Shown here one piece after another: positions 15,291 to 22,721 of a stretch of 24,026 nucleotides of DNA; the first letter of the stretch is position 1, and every line of letters begins with the position of its first letter. Origin of the DNA: a virus. The DNA lies in IMG/VR virus record IMGVR_UViG_3300032282_001595, positions 1 to 24,026 of that record; one strand, given 5' to 3'. The position numbers and the translations under genes were made by a program. Under the pieces are notes generated by a model. It was not told where the DNA came from and made no database searches. It saw only the letters and a list, made by a program, of their open reading frames with translations.

Positions 15291-16055
15291 TTAACCTTGA
15301 ATCCATGTCATCGGTTGACTATGGTCAACATATCGTTTTAACTCATCAATGAGTTGGGTTTGCATTGCCGAGCCTTCTGCTTTAAGTGCGGTACCGTTTA
15401 ACGTTGTGCCGCCGCCGGGACCGGCTAGACTAGCAAACTTTTCACGTGCTTCACCTAAAGTTAGTTTTAGTGTAGCTAAGGTAAAGTCCCCAATCCAAAC
15501 ACCTGATCCCGAATCCTGTAATAATTCTGCCTCCGGACGTTGTAAGTCACCCCAAATCAATATCTGCTCACCAGTTGCCTTTACATCACGTACTAATTTG
15601 ATTTGCTTTGTTACTGGATTGAATGTATATACAATATACCCACCAAACATACGTGCGGCTAATTCAATATATCCTGCGTAAAAGTCATAGGTTGCTAAAC
15701 CACCTGCATGATTATAATTAAGCAAATATGTATTAAGAATTGCACTGCTAAATGGATCGAAACTACTGGAGCTTGGTCCTGTTTCTAACCCAATAGTTCT
15801 GCGAAAAACTTGTCTTATGTTGATAAATTCGTCGGGAAGAGTATAAGTGTTAACGTGTGCAGTTAAACCCATCAATGTATAAGATTCTACTGTTGAATTT
15901 TGGGCACGTTGACGATAAACTTGAAGTGCATATTTGTATGCGGCTTCGTAATGTGCAGGATCAAGTTCAATATCTATCATTCCGCCGCCAAGACGCAATT
16001 CTAGATTCTTAAACAATCCCTCTTTTAATTCTTGTAGTGAAAGTGCTGTTGCCAT
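15291..16055 (-). CDS. 13: Neck / head-tail connector protein (gp13-like)
   Basis: 254 residues (T4 gp13 has 309). LGGGMIDIELDPAHYEAAY, ALQVYRQRAQNS, YTLPDEFINIRQVFRR and LGEAREKFASLAGPGGGTTL followed by LNGTALKAEG are blocks I recognise from the gp13-type neck or adaptor protein of cyanophage/pelagiphage-like T4 relatives. There it closes the packaged head and seats the tail together with gp14. An IELAARMFGGYIVYTFNPV beta segment and a Gly-rich loop lie between. The assignment to gp13 rather than another adaptor is from memory of family patterns. Its ATG is preceded by an AGGT ribosome site held in the right arm of a 12-bp inverted repeat that follows the MazG gene. Gene 14 is nearby but on the other strand, unlike T4 where 13 and 14 are co-transcribed. 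Confidence 0.72.
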   Translation of the reverse strand: MATALSLQELKEGLFKNLELRLGGGMIDIELDPAHYEAAYKYALQVYRQRAQNSTVESYTLMGLTAHVNTYTLPDEFINIRQVFRRTIGLETGPSSSSFDPFSSAILNTYLLNYNHAGGLATYDFYAGYIELAARMFGGYIVYTFNPVTKQIKLVRDVKATGEQILIWGDLQRPEAELLQDSGSGVWIGDFTLATLKLTLGEAREKFASLAGPGGGTTLNGTALKAEGSAMQTQLIDELKRYVDHSQPMTWIQG

Positions 16056-16058
16056 GTT

Positions 16059-16092
16059 GTTTACCTGATATGTATGTATTTATCAGGTAAAC
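16059..16092 (-). promoter_or_regulatory. 12-bp perfect inverted repeat overlapping late box and gp13 ribosome site
   Basis: On the minus strand GTTTACCTGATA (16092-16081), ten bases, TATCAGGTAAAC (16070-16059), then AAC and ATG. The late box GATAAATA (16084-16077) begins in the left arm and ends in the loop, so RNA started there (near 16071) has only the right arm. RNA coming through from the MazG operon has both arms, and AGGU, eight bases before AUG, would be base-paired. Confidence 0.75.
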
Positions 16093-16099
16093 AGGGATA

Positions 16100-16534
16100 T
16101 CAAATATCGTTATGTTGACGATTCTCACTATTAAACACATTAAACTCACCACCGGGATAACGTGCTTTGAGTTTCTCTACGTTCTCAGCAATCACATCAT
16201 TAGGATCTAGTCGGAGTGCCCTGCAAGCATTAATCCAGTACCACATGATATCGCCGAGTTCTCGTTTCATGTGAAATACGTTATCCTCACTTAGTGCTTT
16301 ACCCTGAAAGAATATCTTCTTAGGAATCTCAATAAATTCACCTGACTCTGCGGCTAATCCTAGACATGCAGTAAGTAACAAAGGAACGTTAATATCTGGA
16401 CCATGTTCTTGTGTTGCATCGTCAAAGTTACCGTCTAGTTCATCACATCGGTCCATGAAGGTTGTTAAGTCGTTGCTTGGTTTACTTGTCACAGCCTTTA
16501 CAAAATCGCTATATTTGTTTAAATCTACACTCAT
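16100..16534 (-). CDS. mazG: MazG-type nucleotide pyrophosphohydrolase
   Basis: 144 residues in the all-alpha NTP-pyrophosphatase fold. The metal-binding pattern is clear: E63-x-x-E66 in AAESGEF, then E92-x-x-D95 in KRELGDIMWY, then a helix ending NVEKLKARYPGG, which is the usual MazG tail. IPKKIFFQGK between the two motifs is typical of the phage subgroup. Such enzymes hydrolyse (d)NTPs to monophosphates; phage MazG has been proposed to alter host nucleotide pools or (p)ppGpp signalling, though for cyanophage enzymes dGTP/dCTP are the better-supported substrates. It is third in an operon read from a sigma-70-type promoter and overlaps the 60-aa gene by 4 bases (ATGA). The dNMP kinase downstream could act on its products, although it is separated by gp13. 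Confidence 0.9.
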   Translation of the reverse strand: MSVDLNKYSDFVKAVTSKPSNDLTTFMDRCDELDGNFDDATQEHGPDINVPLLLTACLGLAAESGEFIEIPKKIFFQGKALSEDNVFHMKRELGDIMWYWINACRALRLDPNDVIAENVEKLKARYPGGEFNVFNSENRQHNDI

Positions 16535-16713
16535 ACTTTATCCTTTAACATTGTTTTTCTACCTTCTTCTCCAATAAGCATATCAAAGAGTTCAATCACA
16601 CGTTGTAGCATAGCGCAATTAAGCATAAGCAAATCACGTCGGTCATCGCACATCATAATTTGTCGGTCGATAGGTTCTATCAACTCTGACATTCGTTTTT
16701 CAATATCTGTCAT
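16531..16713 (-). CDS. Small conserved-looking helical protein, unknown function
   Basis: 60 residues with no recognised domain. The sequence MTDIEKRMSELIEPIDRQIM, then CDDRRDLLML, IELFDML and a Lys-rich end, predicts two or three helices and a soluble protein. It has one base between it and the 383-aa gene and overlaps mazG by 4 bases, so it is translated with them. Coupling to mazG and the early-type promoter suggests a host-takeover or nucleotide-related role, which is inference only. Confidence 0.7.
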   Translation of the reverse strand: MTDIEKRMSELIEPIDRQIMMCDDRRDLLMLNCAMLQRVIELFDMLIGEEGRKTMLKDKV

Positions 16714-16714
16714 G

Positions 16715-17866
16715 TTAGAATGCTTTCAAAATAATCATATTCTCATTGAACCTACCATTAGGCGCAGTTGCTACTGCTTTAATCTCTTTAAAGTACTTAC
16801 GTGCCGCAGGTTTGCTACCCATTAGTTCTTTAATCTGTTCACCCGGCTTACGCAATGTTTTGACTTCGCTTGCATTACTGTCAAAGCCTAGGATTGTATT
16901 GCCCTTAACTGTAAAGGACTTGCTGTACTCGTCAGCAATGTAATGATGCACTTTGCGTTTTGCGGTGTCATAAACCCACGCCTCGCTTGCACCTTGCAAC
17001 TTAGTAGGATGCACACTAATCAAATCAAGTTTGTTAACTGGATCCTTGAATTCTTTCAAATACTTCAACTTAGCAACAATCTTCTCAACAGGAACTGCTT
17101 TACGTTTGCGAGGTGCTTTGCTTGCTTTCTTAATTGAGATATAGCTGTTCAAGTCACCTAGGACACTATCTACAAATTTGATAAGATTACGCACTTGAAC
17201 CTTACCTAAGAACGCATAAGCCTCGTTCAGGTCTTTATCTGTACCTTCACTCAGTTCATTGAATTCTTCTGCTTTGCGCTTCCAAATCTCAACAATGATA
17301 GGGATATGTTGTGGCATGACATTAAATTTTGCAACAATGTCAACTGTCTTTTGTGTAGTCTTACCTGTAGTAATGTACTCGTCAAGCAAACCTTCAAGTT
17401 CACCTGCGGCTTCGCCTGCTTTTTCACGCATCAGTTCCTGAATGTTAGGACGATTCGTAGGCTCTTTTTCAACGACTTCTGGCTTGTGAACCAATTTCAA
17501 CAGTCGGCTAATTTCATTCTCTAATGTAATTGATTCATGTTCGTTCAGTTCAAGACCACGCAAACTCATACGTGATAACCAGCAAATTGTCATAATAAAT
17601 TCTGACTCATGCACCTTACGCAAATATTTTGCATCACCGGTTCGTTCATGGCTATCCAAATACTGACACAATAGTTCTTTAGCATCCTTTTTGCCATAGA
17701 AACGATTGTACCATGTGAAACTGTTAACTAGTGCTAACTTACGACCATCAGAATCAGGTTGCAACGGAAAGTAGGGCTCGTCACCCATGTACTTTTGGTC
17801 TGCGTCCCGAGGATTCAGTGCTTTAATAAAGTGGTCTGATGTTGCTTTGGGTTTACGTGTTGCCAT
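16715..17866 (-). CDS. Conserved-looking protein of the early mazG operon, unknown function
   Basis: 383 residues. Residues ~1-60 include KALNPRDADQKYMGDEPYFP and LALVNSFTWYNRFYGKKDAK, a soluble, charged N-terminal domain. RPNIQELMREKAGEAAGELE (~145-165) begins a long helical part. Residues ~245-260 are very basic (SKAPRKRKAVPVEK), which could contact nucleic acid. A beta-rich C-terminal part contains AWVYDTAKRKVHHYIA and GNTILGFDSN. I do not recognise a catalytic motif. From memory it belongs to a family found in aquatic T4-like phages without assigned function. The ATG is preceded by AGGAG at five bases and by a full-consensus sigma-70 promoter at 17891-17919. It is the first gene of the operon with the 60-aa protein and MazG. 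Confidence 0.8.
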   Translation of the reverse strand: MATRKPKATSDHFIKALNPRDADQKYMGDEPYFPLQPDSDGRKLALVNSFTWYNRFYGKKDAKELLCQYLDSHERTGDAKYLRKVHESEFIMTICWLSRMSLRGLELNEHESITLENEISRLLKLVHKPEVVEKEPTNRPNIQELMREKAGEAAGELEGLLDEYITTGKTTQKTVDIVAKFNVMPQHIPIIVEIWKRKAEEFNELSEGTDKDLNEAYAFLGKVQVRNLIKFVDSVLGDLNSYISIKKASKAPRKRKAVPVEKIVAKLKYLKEFKDPVNKLDLISVHPTKLQGASEAWVYDTAKRKVHHYIADEYSKSFTVKGNTILGFDSNASEVKTLRKPGEQIKELMGSKPAARKYFKEIKAVATAPNGRFNENMIILKAF

Positions 17867-17890
17867 AGTTACTCCTGTTACGATTTCATT

Positions 17891-17919
17891 ATTATATATG
17901 ATTGACCATTAATTGTCAA
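17891..17919 (-). promoter_or_regulatory. Consensus sigma-70 (early) promoter of the mazG operon, with overlapping palindrome
   Basis: On the minus strand TTGACA (17919-17914) and TATAAT (17896-17891) are separated by exactly 17 bases, a full-consensus host promoter, with RNA start expected near 17884. TTGACAATTAATGGTCAA (17919-17902) is an 18-base palindrome with one mismatched pair, covering the -35 box and half the spacer, so a repressor site is possible. AGGAG and ATG follow within 30 bases. Confidence 0.88.
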
Positions 17920-17940
17920 GCACAAAATGGTAATACTTTA

Positions 17941-17950
17941 CGATAAATAC
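17941..17950 (+). promoter_or_regulatory. Late promoter box for gp14-gp15
   Basis: The plus strand reads CGATAAATAC. RNA would start near 17955, giving a leader of about 75 bases to the first ATG at 18030. It lies back to back with the early promoter of the mazG operon, so this 160-base region separates early and late divergent units. Confidence 0.68.
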
Positions 17951-18029
17951 TAGTAATCTGCCGAAACTATCCCTTTACCGTAGCCAAAAATCCAACGATT
18001 ATCGCTTTTTTGATAAGAATATATCAGAA

Positions 18030-19598
18030 ATGTTTGATGTTGGCGGGACCGACTTGTACATACACAAATACTTAGGGGTGACAGATTCAGGTCCGTCTAA
18101 GGATTTATCACAACCCAGACATGATAGACTTGATCCTACAAGCATACAAGATTTGTTGTTCTTAGAGAACCGTGACCGCAAATATGACAACAACATTTAC
18201 AGATTACGCGGACATTACAATGTACAAAATCTAGACTTTGATTTAAGTCAGTTTGGATTGTTTTTAAACAATGACGTTATCTTCGTCACAGTTCATTACA
18301 ACAAGATGATAGAGTTAATTGGTCGTAAGTTAATGGTTGGTGATGTATTTGAGTTGCCGCATTTAACAGACTATCATCCATTAAATGAGTTAGTTCCTAC
18401 ATCATTGCGTAGATATTATCAAGTAACAGACGCTAACTTCGCAAGTGAAGGGTTCAGTAGCACATGGTATCCTCATCTATGGCGCATCAAATGTGAACCA
18501 TTAGTAGATAGTCAAGAGTTTAGTAATATACTTAAGACACCAACTAACACAGATACCTACTTAGGTGACTGGGATAAGACAACTATATATCCTCCTGGAT
18601 ATGTAGTAAGCTACGGTGACAAGAATTATGTTGCTAAGTCAAATGTACCTGTAGGTACACCTTGCACTGATACTACATACTGGGAGTTAGATACTGTTGA
18701 TAACTTAAAAGATATATTAGGACGTTATAATAAAAATATTGCAGTAAATGAAGCAATGATTGCAGAGGCTAAGCGTCAGTTACCTACATCAGGATACAAT
18801 CGTAGTCAATTATATGTTGCACCAACTGATGACAACAATAAACCGGCTAGTCCAAAGAATGTTACATTGCCCAAATTAGCACCTAGACCCGGAGTTGTCA
18901 CGCTTGACCAATATGGTGAGGCACCTGTTATTAGAATTACAATTGCCGCATTGAAAGATGTTAATGAGCAGGCTAAAGTATCATCTGCACTTAAAGCATT
19001 TGTTAAGTTAAGTTTAGAGTTAGCTAAAATAGAACCTGACAAAACAGCGAGTGGTAGTGGTAGCATGGAACCTACTATTGTGTTAACTGCTAAAGCACTA
19101 GGTGATATCGTTGCACCTTATGGTACAACTGACAACACATACTCTACTGCTGACCAAGACCCGACATTGGATAGTTTTACTGGTACTATCGTTGACCGCA
19201 ATGTTATGGACTTTAGAGCAGATGCTGATCCAAGATTTGTATTTGTTGAACAGGCTACACCAAGAGGATTAGGATATACAAGTGGTTATATGGTAGGAGA
19301 TGGCACAGCACCAAACGGTGTACCTTTCGGCTCAGGAATTACATTCCCAGACAATCCAAAAGTAGGAGATTACTTCTTACGTTTAGATTATGCGCCGCAG
19401 AAACTATTCCGTTGGGATGGTAGCTTATGGATTGGTATATCTGAGAAAGTACAAACAGACACTGGCTTCGGTAGTACCGAAAATCAGAACCAGTTGAATA
19501 GCTTCATAAATAACAACAATCAAACAACATTGATTGATGGTACGACTATTAATGAGTTACAAGGTCTATCAACAATACTAACAATCACGCCTGATTAA
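18030..19598 (+). CDS. 14: Neck protein (T4 gp14-like) with inserted chitin-binding-type module
   Basis: At least 522 residues (T4 gp14: 256). VGGTDLYIHKYLG, LLFLENRDRKYDNNIYRLRG, FDLSQFGLFLNNDVIFVT and IGRKLMVGDVFELPHL (~4-111) are the conserved gp14 front. Residues ~178-220 (DWDKTTIYPPGYVVSYGDKN, YVAKSN, YWEL) have the three-aromatic layout of a type-3 chitin-binding/CBM5-12 module. The end has VGDYFLRLDYAPQKLFRWDG and FINNNNQTTLIDG, a C-terminal block typical of aquatic gp14 versions. It completes the neck with gp13. The first ATG at 18030 has no ribosome site; the same frame is open upstream to at least 17943 and reads KSNDYRFFDKNISE just before MFDVGG, which looks coding, so the real N-terminus may lie upstream at a non-ATG codon. 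AAGGA after its stop serves gp15. Confidence 0.85.
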   Translation: MFDVGGTDLYIHKYLGVTDSGPSKDLSQPRHDRLDPTSIQDLLFLENRDRKYDNNIYRLRGHYNVQNLDFDLSQFGLFLNNDVIFVTVHYNKMIELIGRKLMVGDVFELPHLTDYHPLNELVPTSLRRYYQVTDANFASEGFSSTWYPHLWRIKCEPLVDSQEFSNILKTPTNTDTYLGDWDKTTIYPPGYVVSYGDKNYVAKSNVPVGTPCTDTTYWELDTVDNLKDILGRYNKNIAVNEAMIAEAKRQLPTSGYNRSQLYVAPTDDNNKPASPKNVTLPKLAPRPGVVTLDQYGEAPVIRITIAALKDVNEQAKVSSALKAFVKLSLELAKIEPDKTASGSGSMEPTIVLTAKALGDIVAPYGTTDNTYSTADQDPTLDSFTGTIVDRNVMDFRADADPRFVFVEQATPRGLGYTSGYMVGDGTAPNGVPFGSGITFPDNPKVGDYFLRLDYAPQKLFRWDGSLWIGISEKVQTDTGFGSTENQNQLNSFINNNNQTTLIDGTTINELQGLSTILTITPD

Positions 19599-19606
19599 GG
19601 ATATCA

Positions 19607-20977
19607 ATGGCAAATTACTTTTATGACAATCAAATACGCAGATTCTTAATTCAATTTGCTAGAATCTTTAGTGACTGGCAAGTTACAAAAGGTAAAGACC
19701 CTGCAGGAAATGATATCATTGTCCGTGTTCCTATTCAATACGGTGATAGTAGCAGACAAGCCGCAGTGATACAAGCGAACAACAGTCCTAGCAGTATGCC
19801 TAGCGCACCGTTAATCACATATTATGTGACCGGACTTGAATATGACCAAAGACGTACACAGGATCCTACATTCGTTGACAAAATGACTGTTCGCCGTAGA
19901 GCATTCAATCAGGACACACAAACATTTGAAAATGTTCAGGGTGATGCGTTTACAGTTGAACGATTGATGCCTGTACCGTACACACTACGTATTAATGTAG
20001 ACTTTTGGACGACAAACTATCAACAAAAACTAGAATTAATTGAACAACTTGGTATATTGTTTAATCCAAGCATGGAAATACAAAGTACAGACAATTTCAT
20101 TGACTGGACATCGTTGTCAGTGGTATATCAAGACGGATTAACATTCAGTAGTAGACAGATTCCAATGGGTTCAGGTAATCCAATTGATATTATGAGTTGG
20201 AAATTCTATATGCCTATCTGGATTAGTGCTAGTGCTAAAGCTAAGAAAATGGGTGTTATTCATAAAATCATTGCAAGTATCTTTAAAGGCAATGCATTGA
20301 CTGACATGCAAGATGACCATTTGTTATTAGGTACAAGACAAAAAGTAACACCATATGGATATAAAATATTCTTAATTAACAACACGTTACAAATCTTACC
20401 TGACGGTGTTCCCTTTACACCATCTAACAATGATATCAATTTCCCCGAAGAGAATCCAAACACAGATATTAAATGGAGTTCTTTTTTAAACGTCTACGGT
20501 AATGTACAATCAGGTATCAGTCAGATTTGGTTGCAGAATCCATATATGTCTACTGACATTGTGGGTACAATTAGTTTAAATCCAATTGATGACAGATTAT
20601 TAACATACACTATTGATGTTGATACTTTGCCGCAAAATACACTTGATTCCGTTAATAGCATTATCAATCCACAACACAAAGGTCCTGAATCAGGATTACC
20701 AACAGCAAGTGCCGGTCAACGATATCTAATCATTGATAGCATAGGATCAGAAAACTCTGAGTTTTCTCCTGCTTGGGGTGATGTTATTGCTAATGCAAAT
20801 GATATTATTGAATACAATGGTACAAAATGGAATGTAAGCTTTGATAGTCAAGCTGAAGCGAATGTCCAGTTTGTAACTAATTTAACAACTAATGTACAGT
20901 ACAGATATACTGATGGTGTTTGGGTTAAATCATATGAAGGCTGGTATGCAGCCGGAGATTTCTCAGTAGTAATTTAA
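19607..20977 (+). CDS. 15: Tail completion / sheath terminator protein (T4 gp15-like)
   Basis: 456 residues against 272 in T4 gp15. MANYFYDNQIRRFLIQFARI, RVPIQYGDSSRQAA, RTQDPTFVDKMTVRRRAFNQ, FTVERLMPVPYTLRINVDFW and ILFNPSMEIQSTDNFIDWTS are the gp15 signature blocks (to ~residue 230). The protein caps the tube and sheath as a hexamer and provides the surface for joining the neck. The last ~120 residues are extra: GQRYLIIDSIG, AWGDVIANANDIIEYNGTKW and YRYTDGVWVKS look like the small beta module found on phage fibre and other surface proteins. AAGGA six bases before ATG fixes the start. It is 8 bases after gp14 and is co-transcribed with it. Confidence 0.88.
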   Translation: MANYFYDNQIRRFLIQFARIFSDWQVTKGKDPAGNDIIVRVPIQYGDSSRQAAVIQANNSPSSMPSAPLITYYVTGLEYDQRRTQDPTFVDKMTVRRRAFNQDTQTFENVQGDAFTVERLMPVPYTLRINVDFWTTNYQQKLELIEQLGILFNPSMEIQSTDNFIDWTSLSVVYQDGLTFSSRQIPMGSGNPIDIMSWKFYMPIWISASAKAKKMGVIHKIIASIFKGNALTDMQDDHLLLGTRQKVTPYGYKIFLINNTLQILPDGVPFTPSNNDINFPEENPNTDIKWSSFLNVYGNVQSGISQIWLQNPYMSTDIVGTISLNPIDDRLLTYTIDVDTLPQNTLDSVNSIINPQHKGPESGLPTASAGQRYLIIDSIGSENSEFSPAWGDVIANANDIIEYNGTKWNVSFDSQAEANVQFVTNLTTNVQYRYTDGVWVKSYEGWYAAGDFSVVI

Positions 20978-20992
20978 GCACACTGCTCATAT

Positions 20993-21433
20993 ATGATAAA
21001 TCAATGTATGAGTAAAAAAGAAAGTATATCAGCAGGCGTATTCTTCTACGCTAATAATACCAATAGATTTTTATTCCTTCTTCGCAATGAAGAAAGGGGT
21101 GTAAACATTTGGGGTATCCCCGGCGGTAAATTAGAAAAAGATGAAACACTATTTCAAGGTCTAGAACGTGAATGTATTGAAGAAATAAATTATTTCCCTA
21201 GTGATGCTAAACTCATACCCATTCAAAAGTTTGTTAATAACGTATTCACATATCATACATTCTTTTGTAAGATAGATGATGAATTCATCCCTACATTAAA
21301 TGAAGAACATTTAGGTTACTGCTGGGTAGATGTACATCATTATCCAAAGCCATTACATAGTGGATTATTCAATACAGTTAACTTTGATATAGTAAAAGAT
21401 AAACTAGAAAGTCTCATAAAAAAAGCCGCATGA
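20993..21433 (+). CDS. Nudix hydrolase
   Basis: 146 residues. The Nudix box is complete except for one position: G45-x5-E51-x7-R59-E60-C-I-E63-E64-I-N66, where the usual Gly is Asn66. The preceding WGIPGGKLEKDE and the beta-rich flanks fit the fold. Nudix enzymes hydrolyse nucleoside diphosphates linked to other groups (ADP-ribose, NADH, capped RNA, oxidised dNTPs); the substrate cannot be read here. The HHYPKPLHSG segment near the C-terminus is likely in the active-site entrance. The start may instead be Met6 (21008), since no clear ribosome site precedes either ATG and a late-like TGATAAATC overlaps Met1. It is 15 bases after gp15, and its stop codon lies in the loop of the terminator. Confidence 0.88.
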   Translation: MINQCMSKKESISAGVFFYANNTNRFLFLLRNEERGVNIWGIPGGKLEKDETLFQGLERECIEEINYFPSDAKLIPIQKFVNNVFTYHTFFCKIDDEFIPTLNEEHLGYCWVDVHHYPKPLHSGLFNTVNFDIVKDKLESLIKKAA

Positions 21434-21445
21434 TGCGGCTTTTTT
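21418..21445. terminator. Bidirectional Rho-independent terminator between convergent genes
   Basis: AAAAAAGCCGCA, TGA, TGCGGCTTTTTT form a GC-rich 6-bp stem extended by A-T pairs, with T runs on both strands. The three-base loop is the stop codon of the Nudix gene. It ends the plus-strand gp14-gp15-Nudix unit and, 16 bases after the stop codon of the 419-aa gene, the minus-strand unit. Confidence 0.92.
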
Positions 21446-21461
21446 GTTGGTTGAGTTAAAA

Positions 21462-22721
21462 TTAAGCGTTATTGATTTTAACTGTTATGTTTACTGTTGC
21501 CGCATCTAATGTCCATGGAACACTTGAATCAGTAGCAAATTGTGTACCACCACTGCCACCTGCTTTACGAACAACTGTGCAACGACGGTTATTGATTTTC
21601 TTAACCCAATATTCACCACCAGCACTGTCATAAGCAGTCAAATCCATTTCACCGGCTGCATTTGCCGCGGCTGATGTTTTTAAGTTGCACAATCCTACGT
21701 TTGAGCCGTCTGTTACTTTGTAACGGCGTGCGCCTTTTTGACCGATAATATCAACAATCTTACGACTTCCACCGATGTATGCGTATGGAATCAAAGCATT
21801 TTCTTGATTACCTGCGCTATAAGGAACACCGTCATCAGTAGTTAATACTGGAGTTGCGGCTGCGGCACCACTACTGAAAGTGATTGCGGCATCTGCTACT
21901 GTTGTGTAACCAGAACCTTTTTCTGTAACTACAATACCGCTAACACCGTAAGTAATAGTTGCGGCTGCACCTGTACCAGTACCACCTGAGAAACTAGCTG
22001 GATTGCTTGCCGCTACAGTATAGTCACCTTGAACTACCACAGTACCAAATGAGTATAAGCCCCAGTTTGAACCAGTGAAACTCAATACTAGACCGGTACC
22101 GTTATTATCGCCACCACTTCTAGCTGTTGTTGTAGCAGTAAAACCATTTACCCCACCTGCCATGCTTGTTGGGAAAGCGCCTGTGCCTGTCCAGATACCC
22201 TGTTGTTCAACTGCAATACTAGTTGCAGTGCTACCAGAAACTGCTGTAATACGAACACGCAATGCTTGTGATAAGTTAGCGTGAGTGAATGTAACTCTGT
22301 CACCTTCAGTTCCGTTTGTAACATCATACAATGAACCACCGTTAGTAATACCTGGTGTACCAAGACCTACGATAGCTGAAACTGGGAAAGTGGCTGCCGC
22401 TACCTTTGTACCACCTACTACAGTCAATACATCACCTACATAATATCCTGTACCATTGGTTGTTGTAGCTGATGATAATCCATTACCATGAACGATACCA
22501 GTAGCACGAACACCACCCGGAAGATCAGGAGTGCTGAATGTTGCTGTCGGTAAACCAGAAGTATATGCGCCTACTGTGTTAACTGTTACGCTTGCTACGC
22601 CTTCACCACCAATACGGTCATCATTGTAGTTTTGACTGTTTGATAGATTGCCAGTAGTCTGGTCGCCACCGGTACCGATGTTACGGTTACCGAAAAATTT
22701 CTTGTTTAATCTTGCTGCCAT
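21462..22721 (-). CDS. Gly/Thr-rich beta-repeat virion structural protein
   Basis: 419 residues; no T4 gene name. The start MAARLNKKFFGNRNIGTGGD resembles a short conserved opening of structural proteins in marine T4-like phages. The middle is made of beta units: TNGTGYYVGDVLTVVGG (~86-104) and EKGSGYTTVADAAITFSSG (~265-285), which resemble modules in the sheath insertion and the right-end fibre. The C-terminal domain (SRKIVDIIGQKGARRYKV; YDSAGGEYWVKKINNRRC; TLDAATVNITVKINNA) is a distinct, Cys-bearing fold that, from memory, recurs in uncultured phage structural proteins. AAAGGAAAA precedes the ATG. With its own late box at 22805-22812 and a terminator after the gene, it is a single-gene unit. 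A decoration, whisker or fibre-associated role is inferred from composition and neighbours. Confidence 0.72.
   Translation of the reverse strand: MAARLNKKFFGNRNIGTGGDQTTGNLSNSQNYNDDRIGGEGVASVTVNTVGAYTSGLPTATFSTPDLPGGVRATGIVHGNGLSSATTTNGTGYYVGDVLTVVGGTKVAAATFPVSAIVGLGTPGITNGGSLYDVTNGTEGDRVTFTHANLSQALRVRITAVSGSTATSIAVEQQGIWTGTGAFPTSMAGGVNGFTATTTARSGGDNNGTGLVLSFTGSNWGLYSFGTVVVQGDYTVAASNPASFSGGTGTGAAATITYGVSGIVVTEKGSGYTTVADAAITFSSGAAAATPVLTTDDGVPYSAGNQENALIPYAYIGGSRKIVDIIGQKGARRYKVTDGSNVGLCNLKTSAAANAAGEMDLTAYDSAGGEYWVKKINNRRCTVVRKAGGSGGTQFATDSSVPWTLDAATVNITVKINNA

Noticed and set aside
17902-17936. Second sigma-70 promoter on the plus strand (TTGACC, TAATAC)
   Set aside because: Spacing of 23 bases is too long; the late box at 17941 explains gp14 better.
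19505-19512. Late-like box CATAAATA near the end of gp14, as a separate gp15 promoter
   Set aside because: It lies inside coding sequence about 95 bases from gp15, and gp14-gp15 are already tightly linked; chance match in AT-rich sequence cannot be excluded.
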